A stretch of 54,448 nucleotides of DNA from an uncultured Oscillospiraceae bacterium (GTDB lineage Bacteria; Bacillota; Clostridia; Oscillospirales; Ruminococcaceae): positions 1 to 54,448 of the forward strand of contig CAKSPC010000012.1 of assembly GCA_934481445.1 (NCBI GenBank). Reading direction: 5' to 3'. Position 1 is the first letter of the stretch; each line of letters begins with the position of its first letter. A program made the translations under genes and the position numbers. This document shows positions 16,250 to 24,725 of this stretch, piece after piece. The notes beneath the pieces are model-generated. The model was given only the letters and a program-made list of their open reading frames with translations, ran no database searches and was not told the origin of the DNA.

Positions 16250-17263
16250 ATGACTCCCCGCGAACGCACCATGCAGAACGAACGCCTGATACTATGCGAA
16301 TTTGCATGCAGGTCGGAGGATACAAAGGGCAGGGCGCGCCCCGAGCAGCCCGATGACTTCCGCACGGATTTCCAGCGGGACCGCGACAGGATTATCCACT
16401 GCAACGCTTTCCGCAGGCTGAAGCATAAGACGCAGGTGTTCCTTATTCCGCATTCCGACCACTACCGCACGCGGCTGACGCATACGCTGGAGGTAAGCCA
16501 GATCTCCCGCACCGTCGCCTGCGCCCTCGGGCTGAACGAGATACTTACCGAGGCCATCGCGCTGGGACACGACCTAGGGCATACCCCTTTCGGGCACGAC
16601 GGCGAGCGCGTGCTGAACGAGCTGCTGCCGAACGGCTTTGCGCATAATTTGCAGAGCAGGCGGGTAGTGGAGGTCATCGAGCGGGACGGCGAGGGACTCA
16701 ATCTCACCGAAGAGGTCATCGACGGAATAGTCGGGCACACGGGAAAGGCGTCGCCGCCGCACACCCGCGAGGGTATGGTGGTGCGCTTCTGCGATAAGAT
16801 CGCATACATCAACCACGATATCGAGGACGCGATACGCGGCGGGGTGCTCAAGCAGGAAATGCTGCCTAAAGGTCCGATAGAAGTTCTCGGCGAAACGAAA
16901 TCGCAGCGCATAACCACGCTGGTGCGTTCCCTTGTGGAGGGCGGCGCCGAAAATATCCACATGGATCCCGTCGTAAAACAGGCGCATGACGAGCTGCGGG
17001 CGTTCATGTTCGAAAATGTGTATCATGCGGCTCCGACGATCGCCGAAAAGGACAAGGCGGGACATATAATCGAATATCTTTTCAATTACTTCAGCGGGCA
17101 CCCCGAAAAGCTGCCCGAGCTATACCGTTCCCTTGCGGACAGGTACGATCTCCCCACGGCGATAGGCGACTACATCAGCGGCATGACTGATGATTACGCC
17201 GTGGATTATTTCAAGGAGCTCTGCATTCCCAAGGGCTGGAACGGCGGATACATCAAAACATAA
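16250..17263 (+). CDS. dgt: dGTPase-like deoxynucleoside triphosphate triphosphohydrolase
   Basis: 337 residues of the HD superfamily. The metal site is visible: His78 in RLTHTLEVSQ, His107-Asp108 in GHDLGHTPFGHDGE, and a later Asp in FCDKIAYINHDIEDA. It hydrolyses dNTPs to deoxynucleosides and triphosphate. The start is ATG 16250 after GAAGGAGGAACGCCT. dnaG follows after 22 bases, an arrangement common in clostridia, so it is the first gene of the replication/sigma operon. Confidence 0.92.
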   Translation: MTPRERTMQNERLILCEFACRSEDTKGRARPEQPDDFRTDFQRDRDRIIHCNAFRRLKHKTQVFLIPHSDHYRTRLTHTLEVSQISRTVACALGLNEILTEAIALGHDLGHTPFGHDGERVLNELLPNGFAHNLQSRRVVEVIERDGEGLNLTEEVIDGIVGHTGKASPPHTREGMVVRFCDKIAYINHDIEDAIRGGVLKQEMLPKGPIEVLGETKSQRITTLVRSLVEGGAENIHMDPVVKQAHDELRAFMFENVYHAAPTIAEKDKAGHIIEYLFNYFSGHPEKLPELYRSLADRYDLPTAIGDYISGMTDDYAVDYFKELCIPKGWNGGYIKT

Positions 17264-17285
17264 ACGGTCACAGGAGGCGCGTCAC

Positions 17286-19031
17286 ATGGCTTTTTCGGAG
17301 GATTTCCTGCGGGAACTCCGCGATAACAACGATATAATTTCCGTGGCGCAGAGCTATGTTGAGCTGAAGCGCGTCGGGTCGCGGTATTCCTGCAAATGCC
17401 CGTTTCATTCCGATGACAGCCCCTCCTGCGTTTTCTACCCCGATACAAACAGCTTCTTCTGCTTCGGCTGCCATGCCGGCGGCGACGTCGTTACATTCGT
17501 GCGGCTGATTGAAAACCTCGATTATCCCGAGGCGGTGAAATTCCTTGCGCAGCGCGCGGGAATGTCCCTCCCCGAGGACAGGGCGGACGGAAGCGATGTC
17601 CTGCGGCGGAAGCTTTATGAAATGAACCGCGTCGCAGGGCGGTATTTTCATGAGAAATTGTTCTCGCCGCAGGGCGCGCGGGGACTTGAGTACCTCCGCA
17701 GGCGCGGCCTTTCCGACCACACGATAAAGCGCTTCGGACTGGGCTATGCGGCGGATGATTACCACGACCTGCATTACTATATGCGCTCCAGGGGGTATTC
17801 GGATTACGACCTTGCGGACGGCGCGCTGCTGGCGCGGAACAATAACAGAATGTACGATAAATTCCGCGACCGCGTTATGTTCCCGATATTCGACCAGCGC
17901 GGAAACGTCGTGGCTTTCGGCGGACGCGCCCTTAAAGAGGGCGAGCGCGCCAAGTATCTCAACAGCGACGAAACCAAGGTGTTTCAGAAGCGCGAGATGC
18001 TCTATGCGCTGAATTACGCGAAAAATTCCAGGAAAGATTATTTTATTCTCTGCGAGGGGTATATGGATGTTATATCCATGCATCAGGCGGGGTTTGACAG
18101 CGCCGTCGCGACGCTGGGCACCGCGATAACCCCCGAGCAGGCAAGGCTCATCGCGCGGATGGGGAAGAAGAACGTTATCCTTTCCTACGACTCCGACGCC
18201 CCCGGGCAGGCCGCCGCGACCCGCGGCATAAACCTGCTGGCGCAGGTGGGGATACGCGCCATGGTGCTGAAAATGGACGGCGCCAAGGACCCCGACGAGT
18301 TCATCAAAAAATACGGCGCGGACGCTTTCGGGCACCTTATCGAAAGCTCGGGAAACGCGATCGATTTCGAGATGGACAAGCTCACCGCAGGTCTGGATAT
18401 GATGACCGAGGACGGAAAATCCGCGTACATAAAAAAGGCGGTGGGTTTCCTCGCAGGGATAACCAACGAGCTGGACAGAAACATCTATATCTCCCGGGCG
18501 GCGCGGCTGTCAGATATCCCCGCGGAAACCGTACGCACCGCGGTTGACGGCGAGATAAAGCGCCGCAAGCGCCGCAGCGATAAGGATTTCCGACGGGAAC
18601 TTATCCACCCGCGGAACAATGACAAGATAAATCCCGAGGCGTACAAGCTGCCGCGGGAGGAAAAGGCGGAGCGCGGGATAATCTGCGCGCTCTATCATAA
18701 CCCCGAAAAACTTGACAGGATCCTCGAAAAATTATCGGGCGGTTTTGTTACAGATTTTAATAAAAGAGTTTTCGAACATCTTGTAAAGATGGTCAGAAAC
18801 GGCACCACGCCTGACATTTCCCTTTTCAACGAAGAATTTGAGAGCGGCGAAATGGGAAGAATAACGGCGATAGTAAGCGACGATATGCTCGCCTACGACA
18901 ACGACGCGCTGAAAGACTATATAAAAACTCTCAACGAGTACAGCGCCGACGCGGGAAGAAAAGACGCCGCGTCCATGACCGCCGACGATATGCTGCGGCT
19001 GGCACAGGAATTAAAGGAGAAGAAAAAATAA
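17286..19031 (+). CDS. dnaG: DNA primase
   Basis: 581 residues making RNA primers at the replication fork. The N-terminal CHC2 zinc finger has Cys38, His41, Cys59 and Cys62 (CPFH..CFGC). The RNA polymerase core with TOPRIM motifs follows: [16 protein letters not shown] with the catalytic Glu, and [11 protein letters not shown] with the Asp pair. The C-terminal third binds helicase. The start is ATG 17286 after CAGGAGGCG; an extension upstream lies inside dgt. Its stop overlaps the sigA start (TAATG). Confidence 0.95.
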   Translation: MAFSEDFLRELRDNNDIISVAQSYVELKRVGSRYSCKCPFHSDDSPSCVFYPDTNSFFCFGCHAGGDVVTFVRLIENLDYPEAVKFLAQRAGMSLPEDRADGSDVLRRKLYEMNRVAGRYFHEKLFSPQGARGLEYLRRRGLSDHTIKRFGLGYAADDYHDLHYYMRSRGYSDYDLADGALLARNNNRMYDKFRDRVMFPIFDQRGNVVAFGGRALKEGERAKYLNSDETKVFQKREMLYALNYAKNSRKDYFILCEGYMDVISMHQAGFDSAVATLGTAITPEQARLIARMGKKNVILSYDSDAPGQAAATRGINLLAQVGIRAMVLKMDGAKDPDEFIKKYGADAFGHLIESSGNAIDFEMDKLTAGLDMMTEDGKSAYIKKAVGFLAGITNELDRNIYISRAARLSDIPAETVRTAVDGEIKRRKRRSDKDFRRELIHPRNNDKINPEAYKLPREEKAERGIICALYHNPEKLDRILEKLSGGFVTDFNKRVFEHLVKMVRNGTTPDISLFNEEFESGEMGRITAIVSDDMLAYDNDALKDYIKTLNEYSADAGRKDAASMTADDMLRLAQELKEKKK

Positions 19032-20122
19032 TGGCTGAGAACACAGGGACAACTACGAATGCTCTTGAGGAACTGTTTAATCAGGGCAAGCTCAAGGGCA
19101 GCCTCACCGCGAAAGAGATAACCGACGCGCTTGAGGAACTTAATTTCGACGCAGATCAGATAAATCACATATTTGAAAAAATAGTCAGCATGAATATCAA
19201 GATCGTTGATAACTTCGACGCAGACCTTGATATCGACAATATCCTCGACTACTCCGACCGCGACGACGACGCGGATTTCGACGCCGACGCAATGCTCGCG
19301 GACGACTCCGTTAAGCTATATCTCAAGGAGATAGGACGTATCCCGCTGCTCACCACCGAGGAGGAGATAGACCTCGCTGCAAGGATGGCGACCGGAGACC
19401 CTTACGCAAAGAAGCGCCTCAGCGAAGCAAATCTCAGGCTTGTCGTAAGTATTGCGAAGAAGTACGTCCGCCGCGGAATGCAGTTCCTCGACCTTATTCA
19501 GGAGGGCAATATGGGACTTATCAAGGCGGTGGAGAAGTTCGACTATACCAAGGGCTACAAGTTCTCGACCTACGCGACATGGTGGATAAGGCAGTCTATA
19601 ACCCGCGCCATCGCCGATCAGGCAAGAACCATCCGTATCCCCGTGCACATGGTCGAAACCATCACAAAGGTCAAGAAGGCGCAGAGCCAGCTTCTTCATG
19701 AAAACGGCTGCGAGCCCAGCGAGGACGAGATAGCACAGTCCCTCGGCATGACCACCGATAAGGTCCGCGAGATCATTAGGATAGCGCAGGACCCCGTGTC
19801 CCTCGAAACCCCCATCGGCGAGGAAGAGGACAGCCACCTCGGCGATTTCATCCCCGACGACGACGCCCCCGCACCCGCGGACGAGGCCTGCAACAGTATG
19901 CTGAAGCAGCAGCTCGGCGAGGTGCTGGATACCCTCACGGAAAGAGAAAAGCGCGTTATAATCCTCCGCTTCGGTCTGATAGACGGGCGGCAGAGAACGC
20001 TCGAGGAGGTCGGGCAGGAATTTCAGGTAACGCGCGAGCGTATCCGTCAGATAGAAACCAAGGCGCTCCGCAAGCTCCGCCATCCCACAAGAAGCAGAAA
20101 GCTCAAGGATTATCTCGAGTGA
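19031..20122 (+). CDS. sigA: Primary sigma factor, sigma-70/SigA
   Basis: 363 residues. It has a short region 1.1-like N-terminus with an acidic stretch, then [17 protein letters not shown] (1.2), [40 protein letters not shown] and [21 protein letters not shown] (2.1-2.4), region 3, [13 protein letters not shown] (3.2), and [40 protein letters not shown] (4). It recognises the TTGACA/TATAAT promoters seen across the window. Translation is coupled to dnaG by a one-base overlap. Confidence 0.96.
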   Translation: MAENTGTTTNALEELFNQGKLKGSLTAKEITDALEELNFDADQINHIFEKIVSMNIKIVDNFDADLDIDNILDYSDRDDDADFDADAMLADDSVKLYLKEIGRIPLLTTEEEIDLAARMATGDPYAKKRLSEANLRLVVSIAKKYVRRGMQFLDLIQEGNMGLIKAVEKFDYTKGYKFSTYATWWIRQSITRAIADQARTIRIPVHMVETITKVKKAQSQLLHENGCEPSEDEIAQSLGMTTDKVREIIRIAQDPVSLETPIGEEEDSHLGDFIPDDDAPAPADEACNSMLKQQLGEVLDTLTEREKRVIILRFGLIDGRQRTLEEVGQEFQVTRERIRQIETKALRKLRHPTRSRKLKDYLE

Positions 20123-20168
20123 TTACATATAAGTCAGAAAAGCCATTGCCTGTTGAAAGGATAAATAT

Positions 20169-21224
20169 ATGAGTGGAAACGAAAAAAGCCAGCTTCACGA
20201 GCTCCTCGAGCGAGGAAAACAGACAGGAAAGCTCAGCACAAAGGAGCTTTACAGCGTTATTGATGAAACCGATGTAGATATAGACAAGCTCAACGAATTT
20301 CTCGAGGCAAACAATATCAAGATAGACGACGACTACACCGTCGAGGATGATTTAAGCAAGGCGCTTGAATACAACGACGACGGCGACGACGGCGTAGGCG
20401 TGGACGACCCCGTTAAGATACACCTCCGCGAAATAGGCAAGATACCGCTTCTCACCGCAGAGGAGGAGATACGCCTTGCGGAAGAGATATCGCAGGGAAA
20501 TCAGGCGGCGCGCGACAGGCTTATCGTTGCGAATATGCGGCTTGTCGTAAGTATTGCAAAGCATTATGTAGGCAGGGGGATGCCGCTGCTCGACCTGATA
20601 CAGGAGGGCTACAGCGGGCTTATCAAAGCGGTCGAAAAGTTCGATCATACCAAGGGATATAAGTTCTCTACCTATGCGACATGGTGGATAAGACAGTCCA
20701 TAACCCGCGCCATAGCCGACCAGGCGAGAACCATCCGTATCCCCGTGCATATGGTTGAAACCATTTCCAAGGTGAAGAAAGCGCAGAACCTGCTGCTGCA
20801 TAAGAATGGTCATGAGCCCACCATCGACGAGATATCCAATGAACTGAATATGGCGCCGGAGAGAGTGCGTGAGGTAATAAGAATAGCGCAGGATCCCGTT
20901 TCACTGGAAGCGCCCGTCGGCGAGGAAGAGGACAGCTACCTCGGCGATTTCATCCCCGACGAGGACGCGCCCGCGCCTATCGACGCGGCGATGCAGTCGG
21001 TGTTCCGCGACGAGCTGAATAAGGCACTGGATACGCTGCCCGAGCGGGAGCGCGACGTGCTGAAGTTCCGCTATGGAATAGGAAGTGACCGCGCGCATAC
21101 GCTGGAGGAAGTAGGCAGGGAGTTCAAGGTCACGCGTGAGCGTATACGACAGATTGAGGCGAAAGCGCTGAGAAAGCTGCGCCAGCAGTCCCGCAGTAAG
21201 AATTTAAGAGTGTTCCTCGATTGA
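20169..21224 (+). CDS. Second primary-type sigma factor, SigA paralogue
   Basis: 351 residues, collinear with the preceding SigA over its whole length, including its own region 1.1-like start ([27 protein letters not shown]), [32 protein letters not shown] in region 2.4-3, [13 protein letters not shown] and [27 protein letters not shown] in region 4.2. The -10 and -35 reading segments are nearly identical in the two, so both should recognise similar promoters. They differ more in regions 1, 3 and 4.1. It follows sigA by 46 bases, so it arose by tandem duplication or is an RpoD-group-2 gene kept in place. Confidence 0.93.
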   Translation: MSGNEKSQLHELLERGKQTGKLSTKELYSVIDETDVDIDKLNEFLEANNIKIDDDYTVEDDLSKALEYNDDGDDGVGVDDPVKIHLREIGKIPLLTAEEEIRLAEEISQGNQAARDRLIVANMRLVVSIAKHYVGRGMPLLDLIQEGYSGLIKAVEKFDHTKGYKFSTYATWWIRQSITRAIADQARTIRIPVHMVETISKVKKAQNLLLHKNGHEPTIDEISNELNMAPERVREVIRIAQDPVSLEAPVGEEEDSYLGDFIPDEDAPAPIDAAMQSVFRDELNKALDTLPERERDVLKFRYGIGSDRAHTLEEVGREFKVTRERIRQIEAKALRKLRQQSRSKNLRVFLD

Positions 21225-21240
21225 CGGGGGACAGAATACA

Positions 21241-21275
21241 TAGACCCCCGAGGTTTTCGGGGGTCGTATTTTTTG
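21241..21275 (+). terminator. Terminator of the dgt-dnaG-sigma operon
   Basis: GACCCCCGA pairs with TCGGGGGTC around a short loop, followed by GTATTTTTT. Confidence 0.9.
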
Positions 21276-21291
21276 GGGGATAGCGGTGCAA

Positions 21292-21692
21292 CGTTTAGTC
21301 TTTCAGCCACACATACACGCGGTCAAGGGGTCGCACCCCTTGCAGGTCAAGGTGATCTCCCCATAGGGGAGGTGTCGCAGTGCGACGGCTACGCTTTACG
21401 CCTTAGCGACAGAGGGGGTTGACCGACAGACCAGCGCCCTTGTCGACGTCCGCAGACGTCGAAATACCCCACGCATAGAAAATTTCGTGCAGTGTAGCAA
21501 AAAGCAGGTGCGTTTATCCGACTTCCAAGGCGCTAAAGGGGGTGTGGGGTTAGGGGTGGACAAACGGAACGTTTGTCCAGAAAACGTAAGAGTTTTCCCC
21601 CCACAGTCTATTGTAAATCACTGCCGTGTAGCTTTAGCATGGCTTCCTCGAAAAAGTCTGTTAAAAACTTACCTGCCGTGTAGCATTATCAT
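21292..21692 (+). repeat. Interspersed hairpin repeat, copy 2 (forward, longest)
   Basis: Opens with the same 55 bases as copy 1 (one mismatch). Hairpins: CAAGGGGT/ACCCCTTG at 21324-21342; an extra module with CTCCCC/GGGGAG and GTCGCA/TGCGAC (about 21355-21386); TCGACGTC-CGCA-GACGTCGA at 21443-21462; the shared block at 21519-21549; then a palindrome GGACAAACG-GAA-CGTTTGTCC (21558-21578) and AAAAC..GTTTT inserted inside the GTGGGG/CCCCAC stem. The stretch CTGCCGTGTAGC occurs twice (near 21623 and 21681). No gene is visible in 21225-21735. Confidence 0.85.
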
Positions 21693-21735
21693 GGATATTG
21701 TGCTTTTCTTCCACAAATTATATCCGCACCGACCC

Positions 21736-21900
21736 TCAAAACGCGTCCATCAGCGTGCCTATCATCTTAAAAGCCTTCGCGGCGGTCATGCGGCGGAAAC
21801 AGTGGCGCCCGCAGAGTGATTTCACCGCGAGAAATGCAAGACTTCCCGCGATAACTCCCGCGACAGCGCTCTTTATACAGCATTCGGTTTTCCTGCTCAT
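21736..21900 (-). CDS. Small hypothetical protein, possible membrane segment
   Basis: A 54-residue frame below the usual size cutoff. It begins MSRKTECCIKSAVAGVIAGS, continues with a hydrophobic run (SAVAGVIAGSLAFLAVKSL), a Cys/Arg-rich turn (CGRHCFRR), and ends KMIGTLMDAF. AAAGGAG lies upstream but 13 bases from the ATG, longer than normal. Codon use fits the host. I do not recognise a family. It is the only plausible gene between the repeat and the amt promoter; the overlapping plus-strand frame looks like its shadow. 21901-22165 holds nothing else I can name. Confidence 0.5.
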   Translation of the reverse strand: MSRKTECCIKSAVAGVIAGSLAFLAVKSLCGRHCFRRMTAAKAFKMIGTLMDAF

Positions 21901-22165
21901 AGCTTGTTATCAGCTCCTTTTGAAAGAATGTGCAAGTATTATCTGCAAAAACAGCGCGATTATTCCCGCGCGCATTCTGGCAAAAATAACAGAAACTCTA
22001 TATAAATAAACGGTTTAACGCCGTTTTCCTGCGTTGTTCGGAAGAAATATATGCCAACGCATAAATTCATTTGTGATGTTTGCATAGCTGCTCGGGAAAT
22101 TATGGGGTTAGATTAGGGCAATTTTACAAAATGCAATTTCTGAAAATAAAAATTGCAAAAATCCC

Positions 22166-22194
22166 TTGACAACTCAGCTTGATTTGTGTATAAT
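22166..22194 (+). promoter_or_regulatory. Consensus promoter of amt
   Basis: TTGACA (22166-22171), 17-bp spacer, TATAAT (22189-22194): a perfect consensus with the same geometry as the glutamate synthase promoter. Transcription would begin within a few bases of the first leader hairpin. Confidence 0.87.
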
Positions 22195-22199
22195 AAGAC

Positions 22200-22259
22200 C
22201 ATAGCAAAGAGGCTATGACAGAAAGATCTCAAAGGCGAGAATTTCGGTCATAGCCTCTT
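22200..22259 (+). promoter_or_regulatory. ANTAR-type tandem-hairpin leader with competing long stem
   Basis: Hairpin 1 is CATAGC-AAAGAG-GCTATG (22200-22217). Hairpin 2 is TCTC-AAAGGC-GAGA (22227-22240), extended by GAAA/TTTC. Both have six-base loops with A at position 1 and G at position 4, the signature recognised by ANTAR proteins. A 13-bp stem pairs 22207-22219 with 22247-22259 (AGAGGCTATGAC/GTCATAGCCTCT plus A-T). It uses the 3' arm and part of the loop of hairpin 1, so the two cannot coexist. ANTAR binding would favour hairpin 1 and open the long stem. The U-tract after the stem is poor (TTGTGC), so attenuation may not be by classic termination. Confidence 0.8.
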
Positions 22260-22301
22260 GTGCAAAAAATCGAAAAAAGGTTACGAAAGGGGCGGTCTTT
22301 T

Positions 22302-24080
22302 ATGGACGCAATTCTAACAATGATGTCTGAGGCGGCGGTCGATACGACGGCTGTTCAGACGGTCGTAGACAGGACGATGTTCAATGTCGGCGACGGAAAC
22401 GGTATATGGTACCTTATCGGTGCGGCACTTGTATTCTTCATGCAGTGCGGCTTCGCGATGGTCGAAACTGGTATGACCCGCGCGAAGAACGCCGGCAACA
22501 TTATAATGAAGAACCTGATGGACTTCTGCATCGGTACAGTCGTTTTCATCCTTTTAGGTTTCGGTCTTATGCTCGGCGAGGACGCGCTCGGCGGTCTTGT
22601 CGGACTCCCCACTCTTGATATCCTCGGCAATTTTGCTGATTTCGACCGCGGCGCGGAGTTCTTCTTTAACCTTGTTTTCTGCGCTACCGCAGCTACGATA
22701 GTTTCCGGCGCGATGGCGGAGAGAACAAAGTTCCTCAGCTACTGCATCTATTCCGGCGTCATCAGTGCGATCATCTACCCGATCGAAGCGCACTGGGTTT
22801 GGGGCGGCGGCTGGCTCGCACAGCTCGGCTTCGTTGATTTCGCGGGTTCCGCGGCAATTCACATGGTCGGCGGCCTGACTGCCCTCATCGGCGCGAAGAT
22901 GGTCGGTCCCCGTATCGGCAAGTTCGACAAGGACGGCAAGCCCAAGGCTATCCTCGGTCACTCCATGACCCTCGGCGCCCTCGGCGTATTCATCCTGTGG
23001 TTCGGCTGGTACGGCTTTAACGGCGCGGCTGCGACAAACGCAGGCTACCTTGCAAACATCTTCCTTACAACAACGGTAGCGCCTGCCATCGCAACCTGCA
23101 CGACAATGGTATTCACATGGCTCAAGCACGGCAAGCCCGATGTTTCGATGTGCCTTAACGCTTCTCTTGCGGGACTTGTTGCGATCACAGCTCCCTGCGC
23201 GGATGTCGACTGCGTCGGTGCTATCATCATCGGCATTGTATCCGGCTTACTGGTATGCTTCGGCGTATGGCTTCTCGATTATGTCCTCAAGATAGACGAC
23301 CCCGTCGGCGCTGTTGCGGTTCACTTCTGCAACGGTATCTGGGGCACCATCGCGGTAGGTCTTTTCGCAACAGGCAACGGTCAGAACGGCATCACAGGTC
23401 TGTTCTACGGCGGCGGTTTCAAGCAGCTCGGCATACAGCTCCTCGGCATGGTTGCTATCCTCGCATGGACAGGTGTTACGATGTGGCTCACATTCCTCAT
23501 CATCAAGAAGACCATCGGTCTGAGAGTTTCCCGCCACGAAGAGGTTGTTGGCCTGGACGCAACAGAGCACGGCCTGCCCTCCTCTTACGCAGACTTTATC
23601 CCCTCTATGCATGTTGAAATGTCCACCTCCGGCAAGGAGAAGGAAGTTGAGACCCTCAAGGCACCTGCTGCTCCCGAGAAGTCCGTTCCCGTTGAGTACA
23701 AGAAGTACACTCCCACAGACGGCGTGAAGATGTCCAAGATCGTCATCATCTGCAAGCAGGAGAAGTTCGAGCTTCTCAAGAACGCGATGTCCAATATCGG
23801 CATCACAGGTATGACAGTAACGAACGTTCTCGGCTGCGGTATGCAGAAGGGTTCTACAGAGTATTACCGTGGTGTTCCCGTTGAAACGCACCTGCTTCCC
23901 AAGATCAAGACAGAGATCGTTGTATGCAAGGTTCCTGTTGAAACGGTGGTTGAAACCGCGAAGGCAGTCCTCTACACAGGTAAGATCGGCGACGGCAAGA
24001 TCTTCGTTTACAATGTTGAGGATGTTGTTAAGGTCAGAACCGGCGAAAGCGGCTACGATGCCCTGCAGGACGTAGAATAA
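22302..24080 (+). CDS. amt: Ammonium transporter fused to a C-terminal PII signalling domain
   Basis: 592 residues. Residues 1 to about 430 are the 11-helix Amt/Rh channel: GFAMVETGMTRAKNAGNIIMKN, WVWGGGWLAQLGFVDFAGSAAIHMVGG and VHFCNGIWG, with the paired pore histidines. After a linker (about 430-480, Pro/Lys-rich) a complete GlnB/PII domain begins at KMSKIVIICKQEKFELLKNAM and has the T-loop GCGMQKGSTEYYRGVP, including the Tyr that is uridylylated in enteric PII, and GDGKIFVYNVEDVVKVRTGESG. Free PII normally plugs Amt from the cytosol; here it is tethered. The ATG at 22302 follows AAAGGGGCGG; an upstream TTG lies in the leader stem. Confidence 0.93.
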   Translation: MDAILTMMSEAAVDTTAVQTVVDRTMFNVGDGNGIWYLIGAALVFFMQCGFAMVETGMTRAKNAGNIIMKNLMDFCIGTVVFILLGFGLMLGEDALGGLVGLPTLDILGNFADFDRGAEFFFNLVFCATAATIVSGAMAERTKFLSYCIYSGVISAIIYPIEAHWVWGGGWLAQLGFVDFAGSAAIHMVGGLTALIGAKMVGPRIGKFDKDGKPKAILGHSMTLGALGVFILWFGWYGFNGAAATNAGYLANIFLTTTVAPAIATCTTMVFTWLKHGKPDVSMCLNASLAGLVAITAPCADVDCVGAIIIGIVSGLLVCFGVWLLDYVLKIDDPVGAVAVHFCNGIWGTIAVGLFATGNGQNGITGLFYGGGFKQLGIQLLGMVAILAWTGVTMWLTFLIIKKTIGLRVSRHEEVVGLDATEHGLPSSYADFIPSMHVEMSTSGKEKEVETLKAPAAPEKSVPVEYKKYTPTDGVKMSKIVIICKQEKFELLKNAMSNIGITGMTVTNVLGCGMQKGSTEYYRGVPVETHLLPKIKTEIVVCKVPVETVVETAKAVLYTGKIGDGKIFVYNVEDVVKVRTGESGYDALQDVE

Positions 24081-24128
24081 TAATTACATAGGACAAAAGA
24101 AAGTTTTATCCTCTCCTGAATATGCAAG

Positions 24129-24163
24129 TGCCCCCGATGGTTTGTCGGGGGCGTTTGTGTTTG
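24129..24163 (+). terminator. Terminator of amt
   Basis: GCCCCCGA and TCGGGGGC pair around TGGTTTG, followed by GTTTGTGTTTG. Confidence 0.8.
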
Positions 24164-24264
24164 TGGTGGGAGTAGGCGGCGGGGGAGGGCGGTTTGATTT
24201 TTGTTTGTGGGAAAACTATGTTGAATTTATAGGCGGAACGGAGGATAGATTCAATAGTTTTTTG

Positions 24265-24722
24265 CGGAAACCACGCCAAAGGCAACACGGCAGTAACTTA
24301 CAACAGACTGTGGGGGCAAAACTCTTACGTTTTCGGAACAAACGTTCCGTTTGTACCTCCCACGCCCCCTTTAGCGCCTTGGAAGTCGGGTTAACGCACC
24401 ATTTTATAGCTTTCACTGCTCGAAATTTTATAGGCGTGGGGCTTTTCGCCACTGCGGTGGCGACGAGGGCGCTGCAAAGACTAAGCGCGAAGCGCGTGTC
24501 TGATTGACCTGCAAGGGGTGCGGTCTGTCGGCTAGTTTGGCACAACAGTTCACTTTATGCTTAAACCATTATGTTGTGTATTGTGCCAAACTAACCCCTC
24601 TGTCGCTTCGCGACACCTCCCCCATGGGGAGATCACCCCTTGACCGCGTGTATGGGCGCCATAAAGACGAAAGGCTGACACCTCGACCGCGTGTATGGGC
24701 GCCGCAAAGACGAAAGGCTGAT
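24265..24722 (-). repeat. Interspersed hairpin repeat, copy 4 (reverse, with nested insertion)
   Basis: Runs on the minus strand through the whole gap between amt and the next minus-strand gene. It has the ACAGACTGTGGGGG end, the palindrome with ACAAACG/CGTTTGT arms (24335-24357), the shared block (24358-24388), the TCGCCAC/GTGGCGA hairpin (24446-24463), a 63-bp palindromic insertion (24532-24594), the CTCCCC/GGGGAG module, and at its far end a 37-bp direct duplication (24642-24678 and 24685-24721, two mismatches) of the GACCGCGTGTATG segment. No gene is visible in 24081-24725. Confidence 0.83.
24532..24594. mobile_element. 63-bp palindromic insertion, MITE-like
   Basis: Ends TAGTTTGGCACAA (24533-24545) and TTGTGCCAAACTA (24581-24593) are perfect 13-bp inverted repeats; ACAACA/TGTTGT pair further inside. 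Copy 2 of the host repeat reads straight across this point (CAGAGGGG then CCGACAGACC), so the segment is an insertion into copy 4. It is too short to encode anything and no clear target duplication is seen. Confidence 0.6.
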
Positions 24723-24725
24723 CCG

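Noticed and set aside
21698..22009. A 103-residue plus-strand frame in the gap before amt
   Set aside because: No ribosome binding site, unlikely composition, and a more plausible 54-residue frame lies on the other strand.
24142..24507. Several open frames of 60-120 residues over the repeats at 24.1-24.7 kb and 8.1-8.5 kb
   Set aside because: They run through hairpins of the interspersed repeat, are not kept between copies, and lack start signals.
24265..24722. An IS element carrying a transposase in the repeat copies
   Set aside because: None of the four copies contains a frame with transposase motifs; at most they are non-autonomous.
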